Source: Nematostella vectensis (lineage: Eukaryota; Cnidaria; Anthozoa; Actiniaria; Edwardsiidae). From it: a DNA stretch of 64,000 nucleotides. Both the position numbers and the translations under genes were made by a program. The notes under the pieces are model-generated. The model made no database searches and was not told where the DNA came from. It was given only the letters and a program-made list of their open reading frames with translations. The DNA is taken from positions 2,480,001 through 2,544,000 of the forward strand of contig NC_064036.1 of NCBI RefSeq assembly GCF_932526225.1, given 5' to 3'. Numbering within the stretch: the first letter of the stretch is position 1; every line of letters starts with the position of its first letter. Shown here in pieces: positions 13,832 to 26,300 of this stretch.

Positions 13832-16625
13832 CAGGGTTCGTACAATTTTCCACAAATGAAATTCAAGGACTTTTAAGGACTTTTTCAATGACTTTTGTAG
13901 AAATTCAAGGACTAGTGAAACGATAAATTCATAGAGACAATAGAGGGCAAATATACTTTTCCAAGTCTTACCAAAGCTTTTATCAATTGTACATCGTTTA
14001 TTTTCAATACGAAAATAGACTGTTATTAAACAGTGATTTCAAGCAAACGTTCGCCTACAGATTTTCAACTTTGGCTGAGATTCTCAAATTTTCAAAACTT
14101 TCTTTTTTCAAAGCCTTTTGCTTTTCCTTAGCACAGATTCGCAGTGCAATTGACTTAGTGAGGAGGCCTAGTTGTGCTCTTTGAACAGTTTCACTTGTTC
14201 TCTAGCTCTTCTTGGCATTTTCGCTTACAGCTTACAACAATCTTCTCCTTGGCCCTTCTCTTCATGACATTGGATCTAATGTTTCCTCCCTTGACTTGCC
14301 GCATCTAGCAGCGCCTTACTTATATCTAGATCAGCAAGCCCACGATTGTGAACGACTTTATAAGTTTCTTTATTTTAAGGTTTTCAACTGACATTTACAG
14401 AGAAGTCTCTTCCGACTCTTGCCTGACCATGAGAGAGTGCCAACAGATACAAATACAACTCTTCCTGTCTAGATGCTGTAAGAAGAATCCAGTCAGAATC
14501 AAGAAAAGAATATTGGGCACACGTATAACAACAACTCATAATTCAGAAGGTGAATTCCAGGGGATGAAGCGTTTCTGGTCCTTTACAACTGTTATAAAGC
14601 ACTGTAGGAGAGACAGCAGCATGGATTTAGAGCACTAAGATCATGTGAAACACAGCTTCCTGGTTTTATACACTCGTTGGTGGACAATATGCATGTAGGT
14701 AATCAGATCGACGTTTTGGTGATGGATTTCAGTAAAGCATTTGACAAGGGAAATCACCGACTCCTTGTATCAAAGTTAAAGCACTATGGCGTTTGTGTTA
14801 AAACCAATCAGTGGACTATGTCCTTCCCATCTGCAAGGAAGCAGAAGGTGGTGTTTGACGGGGAAAAATCTGAAATTGTAGACGTCCTCTCTGGGGGTAC
14901 CCGAAGTCTCTGTATTGGGCCCATGTCCTCTATTACATTAGCGATCTCCCAGACAATCTGACTCCCTCCGTGAGACTCTTTGCAGTTGATACCGTAAATT
15001 TAACCATCAAGTCTACCGAGGATGCCTTCACTTTGCAACAGGACCTAGACAAATTAGCCATGTGGGAGAAACAATGGAGCATGGAGTTTCACCCAGCTAA
15101 ATGTAAGATCTTAAGGGTTGGACGCAAGCAAAAACCTACACACAATACTTTTCACGGCAAAATCATGTGTGCTGTCGACTCGGCAAAATATCTTGGGGTC
15201 ACCCTAACATCAGACTTGAGGTGAATAAGCATATAAACAACATCTGCAACAAAGCAAGCAGCAACCTCGGTTTCCTTCGGCGTAACCTGAGAATAGGCTC
15301 CCCCAAGCAAAAGACGTCTGCTTACCTCGCTGTAGTGCGTCAATACCTGGAGTATGTGTGTACTGTATGGGACCCATTCACAAAGACAAACATCATCAGA
15401 ATAGAGATCGCGCAGCAAGGTTTGCGCTTCACCGCTACGACAGAACAGCAAGTGTGAGTGAGATGCTCAATTATCTGGGTTAGTCATCACTAGAAATCCG
15501 GAGAGCAAGGCTCCTGATGTTCTACAAGATACACCATGGCCTTGTTGTCACTGATGGCCTGCCAACAGTCCCGCCGATGTATAGAATAAGCAGGCATATG
15601 AATAGCCAAAGCTACAAAGTGCCACCTTCAAGAACTATCACAAAAAATCGTTCTTCCCGCGGACCATCAGGGATTGGGACTGTCTACCGGAACTAACTGC
15701 AAGGGCGGCCAGTCTTAACGCTTTTGAGAAAGCAAGCGAACTATTATTGCATTGACTTATGTAACTTTACTTATTATATTTTTGTTATTATCGTTTTTGT
15801 TGAAATTATGATACCTCATAAGAATCTTCGCATAGAAGGAGATGGGGTTATATGGAAGAAGTACGCACCCAGCCTGTCCAGCTTGTGGCGAATGGTCAAT
15901 CCGAGAAATAGTTCCGAGAGGACAAGAAGGCCTTTTTTAAAAATCAGAGAAAACGAGATCTTGCTTTTCTTAAGAACCAGAACGAGAAGTCGAATCTCTA
16001 AAATTCTAGCCTGCTTGCAGGCGGTACTCGGTGTTATCATCGCAGAAAACCCTCTCCGTTCGATGATCGGGCGCCATATTGTATTCTAAGCCGCACGGTT
16101 CCTGGGGGCGAGCACAAAAACAAATCGAGATGCCTTAAAATTTGGAGAGAAAATCAATATATCCAAGGAACCACCTCTCTTGTAGTTAAAATTCAAGAAG
16201 ATCGTCTTCTGGGCTTGCTCAGCTTTCTCCACAAATTCTGTGTACTGGAGCACCAGGAGATCACAATCTCCTATCTTCACATGCTTGTAGCCCATCATCG
16301 TTATCAGCAAGAGTTATGGAACATGGCGAAACACACTTTCTTTCACTGTACAATTTGCTCTGCGTATGATCTATGCTGATCCTGTTTCTGGGCATGGATT
16401 TTACATACTTTATCTTGTCAATAATTATACAAAGAAACAGCTCGCAAACCATATATTTGGCTACAATTTGCTATTAATCTTCACTCCAATAAGATTTACT
16501 TTTGTTTCTTTAATCAAATATTTTTCAAGGACTGATAATAAGAATTCAAGCACTTTCCAGACCTTGAATTTCAAATTTTAAAATTCAAGCACTTTCAAGG
16601 TTTTCAAGGACTTGTACGAACCCTG
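13832..16625. mobile_element. 2.8-kb terminal-inverted-repeat DNA element
   Basis: The ends are perfect 14-bp inverted repeats, CAGGGTTCGTACAA at 13832-13845 and TTGTACGAACCCTG at 16612-16625, with weaker similarity inward (CAAGGACTT, TTCAAGCACTTTC). It is flanked by a 5-bp direct repeat AAGTA (13827-13831 and 16626-16630), consistent with a target-site duplication. The interior has no intact transposase; it holds a dead reverse transcriptase (14650-15753). Family not assigned. Confidence 0.75.
14650..15753 (+). pseudogene. Decayed non-LTR retrotransposon reverse transcriptase fragment
   Basis: Pieces in several frames give recognisable RT blocks: VLVMDFSKAFDKGNHRLLVS (RT domain A), a damaged LRLFAVDTVNL where a F/YADD box is expected (second Asp position lost), KLAMWEKQWSMEFHPAKCKI, KYLGVTLTSDLR, and a C-terminal segment FFPRTIRDWDCLPEL ending in a TGA at 15751-15753. 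Frameshifts separate the pieces, and N-terminal endonuclease parts are missing. It lies inside the 13832-16625 inverted-repeat element. Confidence 0.8.
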
Positions 16626-16849
16626 AAGTAGGAGCGTGGCTGTGCCCCCAAATATTTTATTAATGTTTCTGTATTATGCCCCCCTCCCCACTCAATATTT
16701 CCAGGCCTGCTAGGCACCGATATTTATCAGGCGGGGTAAAGGGGATTTGAGCCATGGGAACAGGATTTGTAGTAAACAAGGACGGGTCCAAACAAAGACG
16801 GATGCGAGACTAAGGTTGGGAAGGAGGGTCTGGGAAACATTAGTGTCGG

Positions 16850-16962
16850 AAACGGTGGGGTGGGGGGGGGGGGGGGGGGAGGGGGTAAGTACCCTGGTTA
16901 AAAAGCCTTGAACGTCTCTCTATTTAGTGGCTTAACCCCGAAGGCCACTAAATAGAGACGTT
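16850..16962. repeat. Poly-G tract and strong hairpin
   Basis: A long G run (about 16860-16885) is followed by an inverted repeat, AACGTCTCTCTATTTAGTGGC at 16911-16931 against GCCACTAAATAGAGACGTT at 16944-16962, with a 12-base loop and a two-base bulge. Nothing coding. Probably part of a small transposon relic. Confidence 0.7.
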
Positions 16963-17304
16963 AGAGGCTCTGGAACCAGGGTAGGGGGTACGACAACTAG
17001 ACATCATAGCATATAAAATGTTTTTTTTAATACAAACACCTCTTCGCAACCTCAACGAGTATTTTCTGTCTGAACACAACAGTCTCTCTTGGGAAAATAG
17101 GAGCGAAGACTTTCTCCGCTTTTATATTCGTGAACTGTCATTCTTTGCTCGCCCGTTAAAAACTTTAAGCCCATTGACGGGGAATCCCTTATTTCCCATA
17201 TAGTTTCTCGGGAATTCAATTCCCTAGTGGGCACTTAATTACGCGAGCAGTCGTACATTCTCTAGTGATTGGGATGTTAACAAGGAAGCGCAAATCAAGG
17301 GAAT

Positions 17305-20300
17305 TCATCGCGTGTCTTCGAGGGTTTGTATTTCGCCCATATTGACCCGCTCTGCGGCATTTACGCTGAATCCAAGAATGCTCGGATCGACTTTTTGCAT
17401 TTTCTTCTTTTTCTTCTTTTTACTTGACGCAGACTCGCCGCCATTACCTCCGTTGCCCACCACGCCGCTGTGGGAGGCATCAGTCGAGTGCGCGCTTAGG
17501 TTCTGCTGGTAGGCCCTGCTCGTGTTGGATTGTTGAGTTGGGATGGCGCCCCATACGTTTGTCTGTTGCTAAAACACAATTTAAAAAGTTACATAATAAA
17601 CACCCTATGCGTAGGGTGCTCCTTATTTCATAACTTTAAAACAGTTTTAAGCAGGTTTTTACACATTAAAATTAACACCTTTACGCATTTTACACTCTAC
17701 TTGCAAGAAATCGTAGGAATGCGTGCCAGTTGGACGCCAATTCAATTAATTTTTGTTGCGTTTCGCTTGCTCTTTCGTCCAATGAGAACCAACCTAAGTT
17801 CACTGACGAGCCCCTCCGATGCCGAATACTCGACAGAAATAAAAAAAACAGGAAAAGCATGCCTTTATTACAGTTTTTTTCAAGTAGTCTCCTAAGTATC
17901 CACTTTGACCTTAAGCGCTTCACGAGGCCAGAGCAGAAACTGGCAAAATTAATTTCAACCCTAAAGATAGCACATTAGGTGTAGTTGAATAAATTTCTAA
18001 CTCACTAGAAGCAAACACAATTTCAGTAAAATTGAGACGTCACAATCAAGCACATCTCTTTACTGACTATATTCATGACGAGTTATTATTAGGATGTGAG
18101 GATCAACTAGCGTAAGACCCCCCATGGGGATAGCAGTAGCGGAATAATTTTTAACACCCCCTAAGGGATAGCAGATAGATAGGACGATCACACCAGCCCG
18201 GGGGTCACACGCTAACGGCACGTACTGCAGTCTCCAAGGAATGGGTGGAAATCGGGCCTTAATATTTCAAATACACTCGGTTTTTTTTTTAGTTCTTAGA
18301 TACTTGATGGTGCCTCGGGATAAAAGCAAATAGTTCATATGCGTACTGCTGCTAAACGCACCAATCAAACAAACTTTATACATACGGGACAACCAGCTGT
18401 CTTACCGGATAAACCGGAGGGGAGGGGGCGGGAGCAGATCGGTGCTTGTCTTTCTTGCGCTTTTCGATGAATTCCTTGGCGAAGTCACGCGCTTCTTTAG
18501 TATCACCGACATACGACTTCACGTAGTCGTGAATCTGAAGGTATATTTATACACATTAATTTGAAGAGATATATAATTCTAGAGATATTTGTTGACAGTA
18601 AATCAGTTGCTTGAAATAGCCGATGGAAATGGATGCTTCGCGTGACTCAGTTATTAGCGGGAGCATAAAGCAGCGGCGTGAATGGCCTTCTTTAATGGGG
18701 GTTCTATACTACTCACCTCATAAGGCGACTCAACTTCTTTCAGGAACAAGATGAAGGTGGGGACTGAAAAAGAATGCCAGTGGGTCATAAGCAAACAGCC
18801 ACGTGGGCAAACTATAGTCGGATCCAGGACTTACTGTCGACTCCTGTTGCTTTCATTGAGCGCAGCGTTGTCTCGCACCACTGGGTGAAATCATCGGCGC
18901 TCGCGGCGGCGTGCTGCTGGAACAGGCGTCTGACACTTTCCTGGAAATAAGACAAACGGGTGAGGGGGCTTCGCGCTGCTTGGCCTAAATGATTGAGTAG
19001 TATGCTGTTATATGTATTTTAAAACCGACCTTCCGGCATGTTCTGCCTGGACACTACTCGAGTACGGTATTATATGCTGCACAAATACCAAATTCCATAA
19101 ATTCGCGCTAAACTCTTTACACTTCCACGCGTAAACAAAATGATTCAACTCTTCGCCCGTCACCTTTTTATATAAAAACAAACAACATTCGCGCGTTCTA
19201 TATTACTATTACTACTACAATGATGATTGTTTTACCTCGTCCTTGTTGGATTTCTTTGCCTGAGCAGGTTTACTTTGGGCAGCGGTTGAGTTAACGCTGC
19301 AAAGTAAGTAAACAAGGCGCTCAGAACAGCTACAGTACCATAACTCACTTGTCAACACAGCGTTTTCTTATAAAAGATAAAGAAGTCCAAATGGATATAA
19401 GATTGTCGACAAGGTAATAACAATATGGCCAAATGGATTTAAAACAGCAGAAACGACAATAACAATATGGCCAAATGGATTTAAAACAGCAGAAACGACA
19501 ATAACAAGATGGCCAAATGGATTTAAAACAGCAGAAACGACAATAACAAGATGGCCAAATGGATTTAAAACTGTAGAAACGACAATAAAAAGATGGTCAA
19601 ATGGATTTAAAACTGAAGAAACGGCAATAACAACGTGGCCAAATGGATTTAAAACTGCAGAAACGACAATAACAAGATGGCCAAATGGATTTAAAACTGT
19701 AGAAACGACAATAACAAGGTGGCCAAATGGATTTAAAACTTCAGAAACGGCAATAACAAGATTGCCAAATGGAACTGTAGAAACTGTAGAAACGACAATA
19801 ACAAGGTGGCCAAATGGATTTAAAACTGTAGAAACGGCAATAACAAGATGGTCAAATGGAACTGTAGAAACTGTAGAAACGACAATAACAAGATGGCCAA
19901 ATGGATTTAAAACTGTAGAAACGGCAATAACAGGATGGCCAAATGCATTTAAACCTGTAGAAACGACAATAACAAGATGGCCAAATGGAACTGTAGAAAC
20001 TGTAAAAACGGCAATAACAAGATGGCAAAATGCATTTAAACCTGTAGAAACGACAATAACAAGATGGCCAAATGGAACTGTAGAAACTGTAAAAACGGCA
20101 ATAACAAGATGGCAAAATGCATTTAAACCTGTAGAAACGACAATAACAAGATTGCCAAATGGATTCAAAACTGTAGAAACGGCAATAACAAGATGGTCAA
20201 ATGGAACTGTAGAAACTGTAGAAACGACAATAACAAGATTGCCAAATGGATTTAAAAATGTAGAAACGGCAATAACAAGATGGCCAAATGCATTGAAACC

Positions 20301-23300
20301 TGTAGAAACGACAATAACATCATGCAAATGACAAAGGAGTACAGCCCCGTGCTCTTTGTGTGTCGTACCCGTTTTCAAGTCTTGGTTTGTTGCAAACCGT
20401 AAAAATGCGCCAGAGGGAACATATTTTCATGTGATATCAATTTCCAATTCATATTCATTGTTTGTTATAACAGTTGTAAACGTTATCCATATCGTCTCGA
20501 CCTGCGGTTTTAAATATTTTGTATTGAGTTCACTTTTGCTGCCAAAGGTACCTAATATTTGTTTATCCACTATTACCGTGCATTGCCTTACGTTTTATTC
20601 TTGGCTTGTTGCTGCCTGGCTTGAGCAGGAGGGGGGTTTGCTTTAGCTGCTGCCTTCACGGCATTATCCCAGAAGAGCTCGTCCTCATCGTCCTCGTCCT
20701 CGTCTTCAGCAGTGTTAGCAGCGAATGCCATGAAGCGAGACTGGGGCTGCTTGCCGCTTGCTTGACCTCCTCCCCACACGTTCCCAGAGGTGCCGCCGCT
20801 AGCCCAGGAAGACGAGAGGGAGGGGGGGTTGCTACCCCAGACGGAGGAGCTCAGCGGGTTATGGGAAGGAGGAGCTGGCTGTGAACCATATAAAAATAGA
20901 CTTAATCAAATTTCTAAGCATAAAATAATTACAAAATCATGAGCGATAAGAAAGCAAACATCTATACTTAGACTTGTGGGTTAATATGTTGAGTGTGGGG
21001 ATGTAACTTGCTAGTTAAATGAAACCGTCTAAGACCAAGGGCTCAATACCAGTATTAGAAAGAGCATATTCATAATAGTATTCTTACAGATTCTCAAAAT
21101 TCTCAAGACTGCATACGAATGCAGTCTGGTTTCCAGCGGTTCTCGACCACCAATAAAACTTGAAAGCGCAACGTACGAGCGCCTAAGAGGCACCTTAGCG
21201 CTTATTCAGAGCACTGCCTCACCTGTGAACGCGATAGCTGCTGATTCTGAGCCTTTGCCTTTTGCTGCCTGGCTTGTTCTTCCTGGATTTCCAGGAGCGA
21301 TTTGACAGGAGGGGGGCCGACGGGGGCATGCTCTCCCCACCCTGCGGCGGCCGCACGGTTCTGCTGCTCTCGCTCCTGCTGTTCTAGGATGAGACGCTGG
21401 CGTTCACGCTGTAGGCGCTCCCTTTCTTCCTGTTGTTGCTGGATCTCTGCAAGAGATAGGGCTGCAGGAGAACTAGTTGAGCCCCACAGTGACCCGTTGC
21501 TAACCTGAAAGAGAGAGAGAGAAAGCATTGAAGGAGTGTTTTCGTTATTTTTTGAAAAAAACAAAAAACATAAAATAAACTATATTTCCATATTTCTCTC
21601 ATTGTATTTAAACAGTGATAGGCACCAGAAAGCTTAGGTAGCGAAGGAATAGCTTCTCGCACATCAGCAATGTTTCATCACTGTTTCAAATGATTTCCCT
21701 TGGATTTACACATAATATCAGTAATCATTACACAGATAATTGGAACGAAAACTCAGATAACTGTAATTCTTCGTTTATTCTCTTAAAAAAAAAACGCATA
21801 CGCATAAAAAAATGCATACCCTTCGGTTCGATTCCTGCATCGTTTGGTCCAAAGAAAGAAAGCCCCACCACCCGCAACTACCACCTAAAAAGTAAAATGA
21901 TGAACACCTTATTTCATTTACCTGTCGTTTCTGCTGCAGCTTCTGCTGCAATTCCATCTGCTTCTGTATCTCTTTTCTTCTCTGTACCTCTTGTTGCTGC
22001 TGCTGGAGTCTGAGCAGGGCCTGTTGCTGCTGTTGCCGCATCTCGGCCATACGCTGCTTTTCTTCTTGTTGTCGCTTCTGTAACTCTTGCTGTCTTTGCT
22101 GTTCCTGCTGTCGTTTTTGTAGTTCTAGTTGTTGTCGCTGTTGCTCTTGTTGCTGTTTGAGGATAGTTTCTTGTTTTCTCCTTAGTTCTTCCTCTTGTTT
22201 TCGCCTTGATTCTTCTTGTTGTTTCTACCATATGATAATAAGCTAATAAGCACATGCGTGTGTTCTAGTTTTTACTTGAGTTGCAACTAAAACTCAAGTA
22301 AAATCCAGAACACAAGCACACTTGAGAGAATGATAAGCTCTGAACCATAAATACTTCTTCATTTGACAACTATACGTTAGTCATATCCTGTATCCCGACC
22401 AAGATTTGTCAAGCCACAAATACAGATTTTTGTTGCTGTTAGTTTTGTTTTGTGGCGGTTGTTGTCAGACAATCGACATTCCGCTTAGCATACCTTAAAT
22501 ACTTCCTCTTGCTCTCTTCGTTGCCTCTCTGCTTCTTCCTGTTGTCTTCGCCTTTCTTCCTCCTCTCTCTGTCGCTGTAACATCTGTTCTTGCTGCCTTC
22601 TCATTTCCTCTTCTTCCCTCTGTCGCTGCAGAAGTAGTTCCTGCTGCCTTCTTCGCTCCTCTTCCTCTTGCTGCTTCTGCTGCAAGGCCCTGGCTTCCGC
22701 TTCTCTCCTCTCTTTTTCCAGCTGGAAACAGGCGAAATAAGTTATGAATTTATTTTTTATTCCTATAGTATTCCTATGAACAACAAGACGGTGTAATAAA
22801 ATAATCAATATTTTGGTGAGGAGATAAACTCACCGTTTTCCTTTCCTTTTCTTCTTCAATTCTTTGGATTTCCTGTAGCGACTGAACCTTGGATTTGTTA
22901 CTGTATCAAAAAAACAACCATAACTATTAGCCCAGTCAGGCTCCTACAAACAACTCGTCTATATCATATCACCCTCAATGAAAGAGAATTTTAACCTATT
23001 GAAAAAAATGTTAGACAATGTCACTGTGCTAATTTATGAAAACTATTTCTCAATCAATATAAAACAGAATATTAAATGCTTAGTGAATGTTGGACAGTGA
23101 ATGTTAAAGGCAGTGATGTTGATTTTTTGTGTCACCCAAGCAAAATAAACAAACAAACAAACAATAAGATGGCTCCACGACTCTGTGAATGGAGAATATG
23201 TAGCAAAAAGAACCGGGTAAACGCCTGTTATCTGACAAGACTATGCTTACTTAGCTTCCAAGTCCCAGACATTGACAGGGGGTGTAGAGGGTGTGGCAGT

Positions 23301-26300
23301 AGTTGGTGGAGAATTGGCCGGTGACCAGGGCCCTGCCGACATCATACCTAGTTAACAAAAACATCAGAGATGAGCAATTTCACCCTTAAGAAGTCAGTCG
23401 GCATAACAAGAACCTGCAGTATAACAGGAGTGTGCCTATCCTAGGGTTCAAAATAGCAGCCGGCTGCCTGCGATAGCCAGCTGTTTTCTGGTCTTTGCCA
23501 GCTCTTTTTTTCTGTATTCCCCTCTCATATTTTAAGTGTGCAGGCTTTTTTTTTTCAACCAAAATCTACAAAGCCGGCAAAATCTAACAGATTTTAAAAC
23601 ATTATTTTGAACCCTGCTAAGTTATCCTGCAATACTTTGTTGAGGGCGCAGGTCTTGCTTAAAAAAAGAACTTACTTGGAGAAGTTTGTGTGGGACCTGA
23701 TGGACCCCAGATGGATTCAGAAGTCACTGACAACCCCTGTGGTCTCTGGTGCTGTTGTTGCTGTGAGATAGATGATTTTGGTGGAAGGTCCATTCTCTGA
23801 GGTTCGCTTGCTATCGACTGAGGCGGCGGCATCTGTGGAGGGGGTGCTGAATCAGGAGGGGATTGCTGTGAGGGTGCAGGTTGTTGCATTTGCTGCATTT
23901 GATGGAGTTGTTGTTGCTGGAAAAAAAAATCAACCAGTCCAAGGTTGTAATCTCCTTTTTTTTCTTAATTCATATTACTTAGTAAATAGTTATTTGTGGC
24001 TGAGCATAATTTTTTACTTAATTGGTAAGATTTCAAGGTTTCATATACATGTTTAACATCATGCATACAGTATACGACTGAGAGTTTCAGAATCAAATAG
24101 TTTTTTTTTCTAATCTCAAAATTTAAAAGAATCGCAGCACACCGTGTCTACTGGCAACATTTTGTCAAATATGTCAACATGCAAACACCATATAAAAAGC
24201 CCATTTAGAGTTTATGGGATAACCAATAGAGAAACGGGTTGAGTCCAAGCCATTGGACCAAAATCCTATAGAAGTAAATAGCCCCCTATACAAACCCCTG
24301 TTTATCACACATATTTAACAAGAAATCAGTTCCAAATAGTATTACTACAGTTTTGACCAAAATAGGATGTGGCATGAAATCGAAGTCATGATTTATTGAA
24401 GATGTCTCTCTGGGGATTATTGTAATAAACAGAGCCCAGAAGTGAGTATTACCATCTAAAAGCTGGCTAGTGGGATACCTGCATGAGAAGAGCCTGCTGG
24501 TGGAGAAACTGCTGCTGTATTAGGTGCTGTCGCATCAAGTCCTGGTACTGCTGTTGTGCCAGTAACTGCTGCTGCTGCTTGATATGGTCAGGGATACTCT
24601 ACAATGGAGATTAGCAAGAGACGACTGAGTGAATACTATGGTGTGGGTCAGGGATACTCTACAATGGAGATTAGCAAGAGACGACTGAGTGAATACTATG
24701 GTGTGGGTCAGGGATACTCTACAATGGAGATTAGCAAGAGACGACTGAGTGAATACTATGGTGTGGGTCAGGGATACTCTACAATGGAGATTAGCAAGAG
24801 ACGACTGAGTGAATACTATGGCGTGCCTTGAGTAGGACTAAATCCTCACATTATTTAGGGGAACAAGCATATAACCAAAACATTTATGTGAGTAGTGCAG
24901 GATCCAGCCACCAAACTGAGATCTACATAGGAAAATGAACTTTTAACCATTACATTCTTGGAGAGGGCTGAATATCAAATGCCCTGAGGACTATGGGAAT
25001 GAACTGATACCATAGGTTAACTCATGTGAGTAGAGCTGAATCTCTACAGGCACTTTGAATACTTGTACAGCCTTCCTTTTGTAAAAAGTGGGGAAGAGTT
25101 AGGGTACTGCATCATATGAACACCTAAATATTAGTTGGATATCATCTGCAACGTGTAAGCTAAAAAGGTGAGGGACAGGGCCCCTTATAAACCCAAAGTC
25201 CTATTGCCTGCATTGTACACTGTTCAAATCTGTAGATGTTGTGGTAGTGTGATTATATTGTGGTCTTTGTAGATGTAAAGTTGTCATATCATTGACACAC
25301 CTTCAGTGCTGGTGGCTGTGGACCTGCATGGAATGGTACTCTGCCCCACGACTTAATCAGCTCACCTAAAGTACATAGTTTCTTAGTTTCTTATTAACAA
25401 AACACGAGAGGCTACATACTCTGTTACGTCAATTAGGCAAAGTGCACAAAGTAATTACATGACTTTTTGTATGGGGAATTCACGGCAAAATAAACCCAAA
25501 AAATGACTGGCCATCAAGCCAGAGTGAGAAGTATATCTAAAATCTTTCAAAGAAAATCAACCCTATCTGACAAAGAAACTTTCTGGCTGATTCGTAAGCG
25601 CTGAATAAATTGCTTTTTGTTGTTTTCATTTTTCTACAAAAAATGAAAGTGATTAGAGCCAGATCAAATGGAAATCAAACCCATTTCCAATTAACCAAGT
25701 TAGAGTTGGCATGCTTCTACTGTAGCATGCACTCTTACCAAGTGGCTGAAACACCTCATCTGTCATTCGTCGGATCATGAGATTCATACTGAAGTAGCCA
25801 TGTTTGAACCAGTCTGCCATCTCAGCATTGGTGAATGGCCCTTGCTGTTTGCCTTGTGGATCAGTATAATACCACTGTATGTTGTCACCCTGAACAGGTG
25901 TAGTGGCAGGTGATAGCCGTGGGTAACTTTGCTGAGCAAACCTTTCTTGCTCAGATTTTTCTTCATCCTAGAAACATAATTATGGCACCTAACATCACTC
26001 TTTGGTTCAGTTGGCCATGGGAACATCCCAAGCATAAACAAATGTCAAATTTAAAAAAATGCTATATGCTTTTTCAAAAATTAAAAAAACACTGTCATTT
26101 TTAGTAAATAAACGGCCCATCTCTATGCATTATAAATCCATTTAAAAAACAAATCATTACAGCGAGGACACAGAAAGCGGGCCATGCTGAACAACTTTGA
26201 CCAATCAGATTCAACTTGAACCCTGTTAACATTTTGGAAAAATAGTTCAACCAATGAGAAACACTGGAAGTATTATTGACCTCGTACGTGAAAAATACAC

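Larger units (their letters stand above)
13753..16720 (+). repeat. GGGCCGTAG-type dispersed repeat, split by a later insertion
   Basis: Left part 13753-13831 (CAGGGCCGTAGTAGGGGG, then CCCTCCAATATTTTAAAAAA) and right part 16621-16720 (GGAGCGTGGCTGTGCCCCCA, then TTATGCCCCCCTCCCC) together match the uninterrupted copy at 44486-44860. The split point is the insertion site of the inverted-repeat element at 13832-16625. Confidence 0.7.

Noticed and set aside
24604-24831. 75-codon repeat protein on the plus strand
   Set aside because: It is the 60-bp tandem repeat read on the strand opposite the GIGYF gene.
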